Of a stretch of DNA of 64,000 nt, positions 47,677 through 57,162 are shown piece after piece (the stretch's first letter is position 1; every line of letters begins with the position of its first letter). The translations under genes were made by a program, and so were the position numbers. Under the pieces are notes generated by a model. It searched no databases, was not told the origin of the DNA, and worked only from the letters and a program-made list of their open reading frames with translations. This stretch comes from Azospirillum sp. SYSU D00513 (GTDB taxonomy: Bacteria; Pseudomonadota; Alphaproteobacteria; Azospirillales; Azospirillaceae), in contig NZ_JAFIQV010000018.1 in NCBI RefSeq assembly GCF_017356015.1, forward strand, positions 59,119 to 123,118, in the 5' to 3' direction.

Positions 47677-49134
47677 TCAGTCCCGCCAGAAGCTCGGCAG
47701 GAGGAGGACCATCACGGTGAAGACCTCCAGCCGGCCGAGCAGCATGCAGAAGGACAGGAGCCATTTGGCGGCGTCGGGCAGCGGGGCGAAGCTGCCCGCC
47801 GGCCCGACCACCGGTCCCAGACCCGGGCCGGCGCCGCTCAGCGTGCCGGCGACGGCCGTGGTCGCGGTCAGGAAATCCACGCCCATCGCGGCGACCGCCA
47901 GCGACAGGATGCCGAAGGCCGCCATGTAGGCGAAGACGAAGTTGATCACCGACGCGATCACGTCCTCGTCCAGCCGCTTGCCCTGGTAGAGCGGCACCAG
48001 CACGCGGTGCGGCTTCAGCATGCGCTGCATCTGCGTGAGCATCGATTGCAGCAGCACCTGCCAGCGGAAGATCTTGATCGAGCCGGCGGTCGATCCGGTG
48101 CAGCCGCCGACGAAGAACATGAAGAAGAAGGCGACCATGGCGAAGCTGCCCCAGGTCGAGTAATCGGCCGAGACGTAGCCGGTCGTGGTGATGACCGACG
48201 TGACGTTGATGGCGCTGTGCGTCGCCGCGTCCCACAGCGGCATCTCCAGCGCAGCCCAGGTCCAGCCGGTCATCGCCGTGACGGCGGCGAGGACGACGGC
48301 GAACAGCCCGAGGACCTGGGCGTCGCTGAAGAATCCGCTCCGCGGGTCGCGCATCAACCGGATGTACCAGGTCAGCGGCACCGCGCCGGCCAGCATCGTG
48401 ACGGTGGCGACCCACAGCACGCCGTGGGATTCGAACCAGGCGAGCGACTGGTCCTTGGTCGAGAAGCCGCCGGTCGAGATGGCCGACATGGCGTGGCACA
48501 CCGCGTCGAACCACCGCATCCCCGCGAGATGGAAGCCGACCGTCGCGGCGATGGTCAGCGTCATGTAGATCATCGCGATGGCGCCGGCCGTGTCCTGGAC
48601 CGTGGCGAAGGGCTTGTCGCCCTTGTCCGAGGATTCCGTGCGGAAGAGCTGCATGCCGCCGACGCGCAGCACCGGCAGGACGGCGATGGCCATGACGATG
48701 ATGCCGATGCCGCCAAACCAGTTGAGCAGGGACCGCCACAGCAGGATGCCGGGCGGCGCCTCGTTCAGCCCGACGATCATCGTGGCGCCGGTCGTGGACA
48801 GGCCCGAGATCGCCTCGAAATAGGCGTCGGTGAAGGACAGCTTCAGGCCCGAGATCATGAAAGGAAGGGCGCCGAAAGCCGCCAGCACGACCCAGGACAG
48901 GCTGGTCAGCAGGAAATGCTGGCGTATCGTGAACTGCTGGAACTTGCCGGAGGTCGCCAGGACCATGCCGCCACTGAAGGTGAGCGTGACCGCGCTGGCG
49001 CCCACGAAGGTGGTCCAGTCCGGGTGTCCGGCCGAGGCGTCGGCGAGCGCCGGCACCAGCATCCCGATCCCCAGCACCGACAGCAGAATGCCGATGACAT
49101 GGAAGATCGGCCGTAGAGCGATCGTTCCCCGCAA
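47677..49134 (-). CDS. trkH: TrkH-family potassium transporter membrane subunit
   Basis: The product is 485 aa from a TTG at 49134 (GGAG about 10 bases upstream), close to E. coli TrkH (483 aa); the open frame continues about 66 codons further but without protein-like content. Four pore-loop repeats can be seen: ISGLSTTGATMIVGL, MSAISTGGFSTKDQS, SVITTTGYVSADYSTWG and VAGTLSGAGPGLGPV. TrkH forms the K+ channel and works with cytoplasmic TrkA, which is not in this window. It converges on serC across the inverted repeat. Confidence 0.92.
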   Translation of the reverse strand: MRGTIALRPIFHVIGILLSVLGIGMLVPALADASAGHPDWTTFVGASAVTLTFSGGMVLATSGKFQQFTIRQHFLLTSLSWVVLAAFGALPFMISGLKLSFTDAYFEAISGLSTTGATMIVGLNEAPPGILLWRSLLNWFGGIGIIVMAIAVLPVLRVGGMQLFRTESSDKGDKPFATVQDTAGAIAMIYMTLTIAATVGFHLAGMRWFDAVCHAMSAISTGGFSTKDQSLAWFESHGVLWVATVTMLAGAVPLTWYIRLMRDPRSGFFSDAQVLGLFAVVLAAVTAMTGWTWAALEMPLWDAATHSAINVTSVITTTGYVSADYSTWGSFAMVAFFFMFFVGGCTGSTAGSIKIFRWQVLLQSMLTQMQRMLKPHRVLVPLYQGKRLDEDVIASVINFVFAYMAAFGILSLAVAAMGVDFLTATTAVAGTLSGAGPGLGPVVGPAGSFAPLPDAAKWLLSFCMLLGRLEVFTVMVLLLPSFWRD

Positions 49135-49399
49135 CCCGCATGCACTCCCGTGTGGCGGACCCCTGGTGGGCAGGCCGGACCGCAGGCGGTCCGTACCCCG
49201 TTCGAGCGGCCCTGTGTATCGGAGGACGCCCGCTCTGTCCATGTCCGGCGGTCCGGAACGGGGCACGGATGTCCGTAATGCAGGGGTGCCGGGCTTGGCG
49301 GGACGGGCTTTTCCGTTTGCCAGATTGTTCACCGTCGGTTATTCACCGCGCCGTACCCGAAGCGGGTACAAAAGCCTTTCAAAACAGACGACGCAGGCC

Positions 49400-50548
49400 A
49401 TGCCCGCCGATCCCAAGAATTCCGCACTGCTGCCCGCCGGCCTGCATGACGTGCTGCCGCCCGAGGCGGCGCACGAAGCCGCGGCCGTGCAGCGGCTGCT
49501 GTCGGAGTTCGCCGGGCACGGCTACGAGCGCGTGGACCCGCCGCTGGTCGAGTTCGAGGACAACCTGCTGAGCGGCTCCGGCGCCGCCATGTCGAGCCAG
49601 ACCTTCCGGCTGATGGACCCCCTGTCCCAGCGCATGATGGCCGTGCGCGCCGACATCACGCCGCAGATCGCCCGCATCGCCACCACGCGCCTGAGGAACG
49701 AGGCGCGGCCCGTCCGGCTCTGCTACGCCGGCCAGGTGCTGCGCGTGAAGGGCTCGCACCTGCGGCCCGAGCGCCAGGTCGCCCAGGTCGGCGTCGAGCT
49801 GATCGGCTCTCTGGAGCCGGAGGCCGACGCCGAGGCCATCCTGCTGGCGGTCGGGGCACTCGACGCGGTCGGCGTGCGCCACCTGTCCGTGGACCTCTGC
49901 GTGCCGACGATGGTGCCGCTGGTCTGCCGCGGCCTCGGCCTCGCGGAGGAGGAGACAAGCGACCTGCGCGCCGCACTGGACCGCAAGGACGCCGCCGCCG
50001 TGGCGGCCTTCGGCGGCAAGGCGGCCTCGCTGCTGGAGGCGCTGATGGCGGCGTCCGGCCCGGCGGAGCGGGCGATCCGCACCCTGTCCACCCTTTCCCT
50101 GCCGGAGATGGCCGAGAAGGACCGCCGCCGGCTGACCGAAGTGGTTCGCCTGCTGCGCGCCGCCCGGCCGGAGCTGACCATCACGGTGGACCTCGTCGAG
50201 CACCGCGGCTTCGAGTACCAGACGGGCCTGAGCTTTACCCTGTTCGCGCGCGGCGTGCGCGGCGAGCTGGGCGGCGGCGGGCGCTACCGGATCGGCACCG
50301 AGGTGGAGGAGCCGGGCACCGGCTTCACCCTTTACATGGACGCGCTGCTGCGCGCCGTGCCGGAGCCGGAGGCGCCGCGCCGCGTCTATGTGCCGCATGG
50401 CACGGGCTGGGCCGAGGCGGCGAAGCTGCGCGCCGAGGGCTGGGTGACCGTGGCGGGGCTCGCCCCTGCGGCCGATCCGGCGGCCGAGGCGAAACGCCTT
50501 CGCTGCGGGCATGTTCTGGCCGATGGGGCCGTGAAGCCGGTGGGCTGA
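49400..50548 (+). CDS. hisZ: ATP phosphoribosyltransferase regulatory subunit HisZ
   Basis: The product is 382 aa from the ATG at 49400. HisZ is a histidyl-tRNA synthetase-like protein that activates the short form of HisG in histidine synthesis. The fold is seen in [52 protein letters not shown] and [11 protein letters not shown]. The catalytic histidines and anticodon-binding domain of HisRS are absent, as expected. It precedes purA by 85 bp, a pairing that recurs in alpha- and gammaproteobacteria. Confidence 0.93.
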   Translation: MPADPKNSALLPAGLHDVLPPEAAHEAAAVQRLLSEFAGHGYERVDPPLVEFEDNLLSGSGAAMSSQTFRLMDPLSQRMMAVRADITPQIARIATTRLRNEARPVRLCYAGQVLRVKGSHLRPERQVAQVGVELIGSLEPEADAEAILLAVGALDAVGVRHLSVDLCVPTMVPLVCRGLGLAEEETSDLRAALDRKDAAAVAAFGGKAASLLEALMAASGPAERAIRTLSTLSLPEMAEKDRRRLTEVVRLLRAARPELTITVDLVEHRGFEYQTGLSFTLFARGVRGELGGGGRYRIGTEVEEPGTGFTLYMDALLRAVPEPEAPRRVYVPHGTGWAEAAKLRAEGWVTVAGLAPAADPAAEAKRLRCGHVLADGAVKPVG

Positions 50549-50633
50549 GCCCGCGGCCCGGCGAAGGGCCGGACGCGGGATTTTCTTTCGAGTGACATTC
50601 GGCCGGACAACCGGCCCAGCAACGGAGACACAC

Positions 50634-51926
<1,293 letters not shown>

Positions 51927-51933
51927 TCCGGCC

Positions 51934-51975
51934 GACGGCTTTCCCCCATGGCGCGAGCCGCGGGGGAAAGCCGTC
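51934..51975 (+). terminator. Long hairpin after purA
   Basis: GACGGCTTTCCCCC (51934-51947) pairs perfectly over 14 bp with GGGGGAAAGCCGTC (51962-51975); the loop itself contains GGC-GCGA-GCC. No T-run follows. It is probably the purA transcript end or a stability element. Confidence 0.6.
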
Positions 51976-52071
51976 CGGGGAAGGATCGTGCGTGCCAATT
52001 AACAGTTTGTTTTCCATTTCGGGGCCACCTAGAGCCTGCATCCGCACGCAGGCCAAGGAACACGCTCCCCT

Positions 52072-54099
52072 ATGCCGTCCGACGCCCAGACCGCTGACAG
52101 GACGGTGAGCACCGAGCCGGTGAAGCTCGCCGAGCGGTACGAGATTCAGCCGGGCGCGCCCATTCCGGCGCTGAACGCCGTGGCCGGAAACGCCTTCGCG
52201 GCCAAGTCCCTGCGCGACAAGCGCATCGATCCATTCGCGATCATCTGCAACGGCGCCATCATGCCGCGGCTGGACTTCGCCTCGACGCTGGCCGGGCTCG
52301 ACGGCACGACCCATATGCGGCTGCTCGACTGGGGCGTGGTGAACTGGCCGCCGGAACGGGCGAACCGCTTCTGCCTCGTCTTCGAGCGTCCGGGCGGCCG
52401 CCGGCTGATGAACAGCCTGCACGAATCCGCCGAGCCGATGCCGGAGGACCAGCTCACCAAGCAGATCATCCACCCGATGGTGACGGCGCTCCGCGAACTG
52501 TCGAGCCGTGGCGTGACGCACGGCGCCATCCGGCCGACCAACATGTTCTTCCGCGACCTTGCCTCGGGCGGGCTGATGCTGGGCGAGTGCGTGTCGACGC
52601 CGCCGGGATTCGGCCAGCCGGTCCTGATGGAAACGGTCGAGCGCGGCATGTGTTCGCCGGCCGGGCGCGGCAACGGCACCATCGCGGACGACCTCTATTC
52701 GCTGGGCGTGACGCTGCTGCTGCTCTATCTCGGCCGGAACCCCGTCGCGCATCTCGACGACGAGCAGATCCTCCAGGCGAAGATCGAGCGCGGCTCCTAT
52801 CCGGCGCTGGTCGGGCAGTCGCGGCTGCCGCTCGCCATCAACGAGGTGGTGCGCGGCCTGCTGGTGGACGATCCCAAGCAGCGCTGGAGCCTCAACGACC
52901 TCGACCTCTGGGTGGCCGGCCGCCGGCTCAGCCCCAAGCAGCCGCAGGTGCCGCGCCGCGCTGCCCGGCCGCTGGAGTTCCAGGGGCAGGAATACTGGCA
53001 CTGCCGCACGCTGGCCCGCGCCTTCAGCCGCCATGTGGCGCCCGCCACCACGGTGATCGAGAGCGGCGAGCTGGACAAGTGGCTGCGCCGCTCCATGGGC
53101 GACGACGTCCGGGCGGAGGCGGTCGCCAACGCGATCCAGACAGCGTCGGCCGGCAAGGGCGGCACCATGGCCGACCGGCTGGTGGCCCGCGTCAGCATGG
53201 CGCTGGACCCCGTCGCGCCCATCCGCTACCGGGGCAAGGGAATGATGCCCGACGGCATCGGCAGCCTGCTCGCCGACGCCTTCCTGCGGGGCGAGTCGCC
53301 GCAGAGCACGGCCGAGGTGATCTCCAACCAGCTGCCGATGTTCTGGGTGAACGTCCAGACCGATTTCCGGCCGGAGTTCGTGCCGCTCGTGCAGTCCTTC
53401 GACCAGCTCCGCACCCTGCTGGAGCGCACGGCGGTCGGGCTCGGGATCGAACGGCTGCTCTACGAGATGTGCCCGGCCTTGCCCTGCGTCAGCCCGCTGG
53501 TGGTCAAGCAGCTGCCGACCAGCCCGGCGGCGCTGCTGCGGGCGCTGGACTGGGTGGCGTCGGGCGGGGAGCGGCACAAGGAGCCGATCGACCGCCACAT
53601 CGCGGCCTTCCTCGCGGCGCGCCACAAGCGCACGGAGGAGGTGCTCTACGCGCAGATCACTCCGAGCATCGAGCCGATGCGCCGCGCCATCGCGATGCTG
53701 ACGATCCTGTCGGACGTGCAGGCGCGCACCGGGACCGATTCGCTGACCCATCTCGCCGACTGGATGCTGGCCCTGCTGGAGCCGGCGATCCGCCGCTTCC
53801 ACAGCCGCCCCCACCAGGAGACCATGCGCAAGCAGGCGGAAACCGCCGTGAACAACGGACGGCTGACCGACCTGCTGCGGATCGTGGACGACCCGGATTC
53901 GCTGCGCCGCGACAAGCACGAGTTCGAGAACGCCCAGCTCGCCTACCGCGAGGCGGACGGGGAGATCGAGAAGACCCGCCGCATGATCGCCGACCGCACG
54001 GGTATCATCGAGACCTCCGGCCGGCAGGTGGCGGCCATCGTCTCCAGCCTGCTCTCGACCTTCCTGGTCGCGGGAATCATCCTTTTCTTCGCCTTCTGA
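52072..54099 (+). CDS. Membrane-anchored protein-kinase-like protein, probable pseudokinase
   Basis: The product is 675 aa from the ATG at 52072. Residues 20-300 look like an STYK fold: the equivalent of the catalytic loop is THGAIRPTNMFF (His150 to Asn157), followed by an ADDLYSLGVTLLLLYLGRNP helix F region and VVRGLLVDDPKQRWSLNDL. The catalytic Asp of the HRD loop is replaced by Ala, and DFG by LGE (about residues 170-172), so it is probably inactive as a kinase. The middle is helical with conserved charged stretches. The end is a hydrophobic segment starting SSLLSTFLVAGIILFF, which would anchor it in the membrane by its C-terminus. The next gene, 15 bp away, is a small membrane protein and a likely partner. 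Confidence 0.75.
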   Translation: MPSDAQTADRTVSTEPVKLAERYEIQPGAPIPALNAVAGNAFAAKSLRDKRIDPFAIICNGAIMPRLDFASTLAGLDGTTHMRLLDWGVVNWPPERANRFCLVFERPGGRRLMNSLHESAEPMPEDQLTKQIIHPMVTALRELSSRGVTHGAIRPTNMFFRDLASGGLMLGECVSTPPGFGQPVLMETVERGMCSPAGRGNGTIADDLYSLGVTLLLLYLGRNPVAHLDDEQILQAKIERGSYPALVGQSRLPLAINEVVRGLLVDDPKQRWSLNDLDLWVAGRRLSPKQPQVPRRAARPLEFQGQEYWHCRTLARAFSRHVAPATTVIESGELDKWLRRSMGDDVRAEAVANAIQTASAGKGGTMADRLVARVSMALDPVAPIRYRGKGMMPDGIGSLLADAFLRGESPQSTAEVISNQLPMFWVNVQTDFRPEFVPLVQSFDQLRTLLERTAVGLGIERLLYEMCPALPCVSPLVVKQLPTSPAALLRALDWVASGGERHKEPIDRHIAAFLAARHKRTEEVLYAQITPSIEPMRRAIAMLTILSDVQARTGTDSLTHLADWMLALLEPAIRRFHSRPHQETMRKQAETAVNNGRLTDLLRIVDDPDSLRRDKHEFENAQLAYREADGEIEKTRRMIADRTGIIETSGRQVAAIVSSLLSTFLVAGIILFFAF

Positions 54100-54114
54100 C
54101 GAAAGCTTCACCCC

Positions 54115-54624
54115 ATGGCCCGACCCGGAAAGAAGAAGAAGCGCAGGAACACGCTGCTGACCTTCCTGCTGCTGATCTTCCCGGCGGCGCTGATCGTGCT
54201 GCCGACGACGATCCTGTTCGGGATCGGCATGGTGCCGACCTTCGTCGCCTACGCGGTGGACCGCGACCCCGACAAGTCGGCGCCGATCACCGTCGGCGGG
54301 CTGAACTTCTGCGGCTGCATGCCCTTCGCCATCGACCTGTGGAAGCACAATCACGACATCATGTCGGCGATGAAGATCTTCGGCGACCCGATCGCCTGGC
54401 TGGTGATGTATGGGGCGGCGGCGGTCGGCTGGGCGCTCTACTACGCCATTCCGCCGGCGGTCGCGAACGCCGAGATCGGGCGCGCCGAGCGCCGCATCGA
54501 GGCGCTGAAGCAGACCAAGGTCGCGCTCGTCCAGCAATGGGGCCCGGACGTCGCCGGCGACATCTTCGACGAAGCCTCCTCCAGGGAGGACGCGGAAGAG
54601 GATTTCCAGACGGCGCGCGGCTGA
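54115..54624 (+). CDS. Small membrane protein of unknown function beside the pseudokinase
   Basis: The product is 169 aa. A very basic N-terminus (RPGKKKKRRN) leads into two hydrophobic helices (LLTFLLLIFPAALIVLPTTI and about residues 98-116, AWLVMYGAAAVGWALYYAI). Between them is a loop with FCGCMPFAID. The C-terminal 50 residues are charged and helical. I do not know the family. It is 15 bp downstream of the pseudokinase gene on the same strand, so the two probably form one membrane unit. Convergent amylase gene follows. Confidence 0.65.
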   Translation: MARPGKKKKRRNTLLTFLLLIFPAALIVLPTTILFGIGMVPTFVAYAVDRDPDKSAPITVGGLNFCGCMPFAIDLWKHNHDIMSAMKIFGDPIAWLVMYGAAAVGWALYYAIPPAVANAEIGRAERRIEALKQTKVALVQQWGPDVAGDIFDEASSREDAEEDFQTARG

Positions 54625-54643
54625 AGGTCGAGGAGGTGGCCCC

Positions 54644-56524
54644 TCAGGGCGCCGCCGCCTTCAGCACCCAGGCCGCATGGGCCGGCACCGGCGTGCCCGG
54701 TGCCACGGTGGCGCCGGTCAGCAGGTCGCGCATCGGCCCGTCGAAGGCCGGGGCGGGCAGCACACGCCCGGTGAAGTTCAGCACCACTGTGACGGGCTCC
54801 CGTCCGGGGCGGCGGTAGGCGAGCAGGGCCGCGTCCTCCGCCGGCAGCATCTCCATCCTCGCCGAGCGCAGAGCCGGCTCCTCGTGGCGCAGGCGGGCGA
54901 GCCGCGCGTAGTGGCCGCGCAGGCCCTCCTTGTCCTCCCAGGAGATCGGCTGCGGCTCCCCGTAGGGCTCGTAGGCGGCGCCGACCTCCTCGCCGGTGTA
55001 GAGGCAGGGGACGCCGGGCAGGGTCAGCAGCAGCGCCGCGGCCACGCGGGTGTAGGCGGGGCCGTGCCGGGTGACGAAGCGGGTGCCCGTGTCGTTGTTG
55101 TTCAGGAAGCGGAAGACCGGCGTGCCGGGCGCGCTCGCCGCCAGGGCTGCGCGCAGCCGCTCGGCGGTCGGCAGCTCCGCGCCGAAGGCGTCGTGCCACG
55201 CCCACTGGCCGAGCTGGCCGGTCCAGTCGTAGGCGGCGTCGAACCCGTTCTCCACGTACCAGGGATCGCGGGCCGAGGCCTCGGCCAGCAGCAGGAGGTC
55301 CGGGTTGATGCGGCGCAGCTCGGCGCGCAGCTGCGGCCAGTATTCCGGCGCGCGCTCCTTCACGGCCCAGCTCGCGTCCACGCGGAAGCCGTCGATCCCG
55401 ACGTCGCGCACCCAATGGGCGAAGGCGGCCGTCATGTAGCGCCGGACCTCCGGGTTGTCGTAATCGAGATTCTTGAGGTTGGTCCACTCGAAGTAATGGG
55501 TGATCTTGCCGTCGCCCCCCCGGTCGAAGAAGTCGTGATAGGCGGAGTCCATCCCGCGGGCCTCGGCGTCGGCGTGATAGGGGTGCTGCTCGGCGAGGTG
55601 GTTCGGCACGAAATCCATCATGACGCGCATACCGCGCGCGTGGGCCGCCGCCACCAGCTCCCGCAGGTCGGCCTCGGCGCCGAAGCGGGCGCGCACGCGG
55701 AAATGGTCGGTGACCGCATAGCCGAAATCCAGACCCGGCGCGTCGGTGACCGGTGACAGCCAGAGCGTCGTGACGCCGAGCGCCTGGATGGCGTCCAGCC
55801 GGGCGGTCACGTCGTCCAGGCCGCGCTTGCCGAACAGGTGGGGGACGACGCCGTAGACGATGGCATCATTCATCCAGCCCGGACGGTGCCGCTGCGGGTC
55901 GATGGCCAGGGCCTTGCCGCCGCGCGCCTGGAACAGGACCGTGCTCTCGTCGCTGCGGCCGAGCGCGTCGGTCACGCGCAGGGTCACGCCATACTCCCCG
56001 TCGGTGCTCGGGGCCGGAAGGGTGAGCCGGTCCTCGGTGGAGGGCAGGCCGGGCAGGGGCGCGGGGTTGCCGTCGCGGGCGCGCCATTCGGTCCGCACGA
56101 TGGGAACGGTGCGGCCCTGCGCCGGCTCGCTGCGCCCGGCGTCGAGCGTGATGCCCTCCTCCCCGGCGACCGAACGCACCCAGGCCTTGGGCCGGTCGGC
56201 CAGCCGCACGGTCCAGCTCTGCGCGGCCGAGCGCGCGGCCTCCCGCCCGCCCTTCAGGCAGCGCGCGCTGACCTCGTTGGCGCCTTCGCCCAGCGGCACG
56301 TCGGCGGTGAAGCGGCCGCCGTCCAGGATGGCGACCGCGGTGCCGAGCGGCGAGGCCACCTCCACCCGGTCGCAGGCACCGGGCGCCACCGAACCGGTGA
56401 CCAGCTTGTCGAAGGTCCAGGCGTCGCCCCCGGCACCGTCCAGCAGCACCGGGCTTCCGGCCCTGGCCGAAAGCGTAAAAGCCGCAAGTGCGGCGGCGGC
56501 GAGAAGGGGGGAGAGCGCGTGCAT
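54644..56524 (-). CDS. Secreted alpha-amylase family glycoside hydrolase (GH13)
   Basis: The product is 626 aa with a signal peptide (MHALSPLLAAAALAAFTLSARA). About 190 residues of beta-rich domains precede the GH13 barrel. Region I is MMDFVPNHLAEQHP, region II GIDGFRVDASWA with the nucleophile Asp, region III LLLLAEASARDP with the acid Glu, and region IV FLNNNDTGTRF with the stabilising Asp. The usual His of region IV is Asn here. It should act on alpha-glucans in the periplasm or outside. The gene stands alone between convergent and divergent neighbours. Confidence 0.9.
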   Translation of the reverse strand: MHALSPLLAAAALAAFTLSARAGSPVLLDGAGGDAWTFDKLVTGSVAPGACDRVEVASPLGTAVAILDGGRFTADVPLGEGANEVSARCLKGGREAARSAAQSWTVRLADRPKAWVRSVAGEEGITLDAGRSEPAQGRTVPIVRTEWRARDGNPAPLPGLPSTEDRLTLPAPSTDGEYGVTLRVTDALGRSDESTVLFQARGGKALAIDPQRHRPGWMNDAIVYGVVPHLFGKRGLDDVTARLDAIQALGVTTLWLSPVTDAPGLDFGYAVTDHFRVRARFGAEADLRELVAAAHARGMRVMMDFVPNHLAEQHPYHADAEARGMDSAYHDFFDRGGDGKITHYFEWTNLKNLDYDNPEVRRYMTAAFAHWVRDVGIDGFRVDASWAVKERAPEYWPQLRAELRRINPDLLLLAEASARDPWYVENGFDAAYDWTGQLGQWAWHDAFGAELPTAERLRAALAASAPGTPVFRFLNNNDTGTRFVTRHGPAYTRVAAALLLTLPGVPCLYTGEEVGAAYEPYGEPQPISWEDKEGLRGHYARLARLRHEEPALRSARMEMLPAEDAALLAYRRPGREPVTVVLNFTGRVLPAPAFDGPMRDLLTGATVAPGTPVPAHAAWVLKAAAP

Positions 56525-56610
56525 GGTCCGGCGGTCCGCTGATGTGGGCGGTCCGCACGGTGCGGCATTCTGGTTAATGTTCTCTTTCCGCCGGTCCCGC
56601 CGGCGGGCTC

Positions 56611-56994
56611 TCAGCGCTGGATGAGGGCGCTTTCCTTGCCGCTCAGAACGAAGACGCGGGGGTAGACCTTATGCAGCGCGTCGATCAGCGCGTTCACCGG
56701 CGGGCTGCTGAGCGCGCGGGGGTGGGCCGGATCGACATGCAGGACGCAGCTGTCGTCGGTGTCGTTGAAGGCGGCGAGCGCGTGGATGCGGTCGGGGCGG
56801 AAATCGTCGGGGAAATTCTCGTCCATCAGCCAGAAGCACTGGAAGTTCCGGCAGGACTGCGGGCGCGTGTCGTAGATCGAGCAGCCCTTGCCCTGGTCGC
56901 AGGAGATGCACCATTTCGCGGACTGCTTCTTCAGCTCCGGCACGCCCATCAGCTTGCAACAAAGCGTGCATTCACCACAACTGCGCTCGGCCAT
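56611..56994 (-). CDS. YkgJ-family cysteine cluster protein
   Basis: The product is 127 aa from the ATG at 56994. It carries the metal-binding cysteine pattern CGECTLCC near the N-terminus, then CISCDQGKGCSIYDTRPQSC and CFWL. YkgJ/Fe-S-type proteins of this sort are common and poorly characterised; some bind zinc or iron-sulfur clusters. Upstream in-frame ATG at 57093 would add 33 residues with no match to the family. It lies 87 bp after the amylase start region and 168 bp before the PAS-GGDEF-EAL gene, all on the minus strand. Confidence 0.88.
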   Translation of the reverse strand: MAERSCGECTLCCKLMGVPELKKQSAKWCISCDQGKGCSIYDTRPQSCRNFQCFWLMDENFPDDFRPDRIHALAAFNDTDDSCVLHVDPAHPRALSSPPVNALIDALHKVYPRVFVLSGKESALIQR

Positions 56995-57162
56995 ACGGCA
57001 AAACCCTCGAATATCCTTCCCGGACGTCTTTTCCGGGCCTCGTTTCAAGGGCGGGACACTCGCACAGGCGCGGCGTCCGAGGAAAGCCCTCAAAGGGGAG
57101 AGCGCACGGGAAATGGCGGGAACGGAGGGGAAACCGGACCGGCGGACGGCCGGAGCCCCTTC

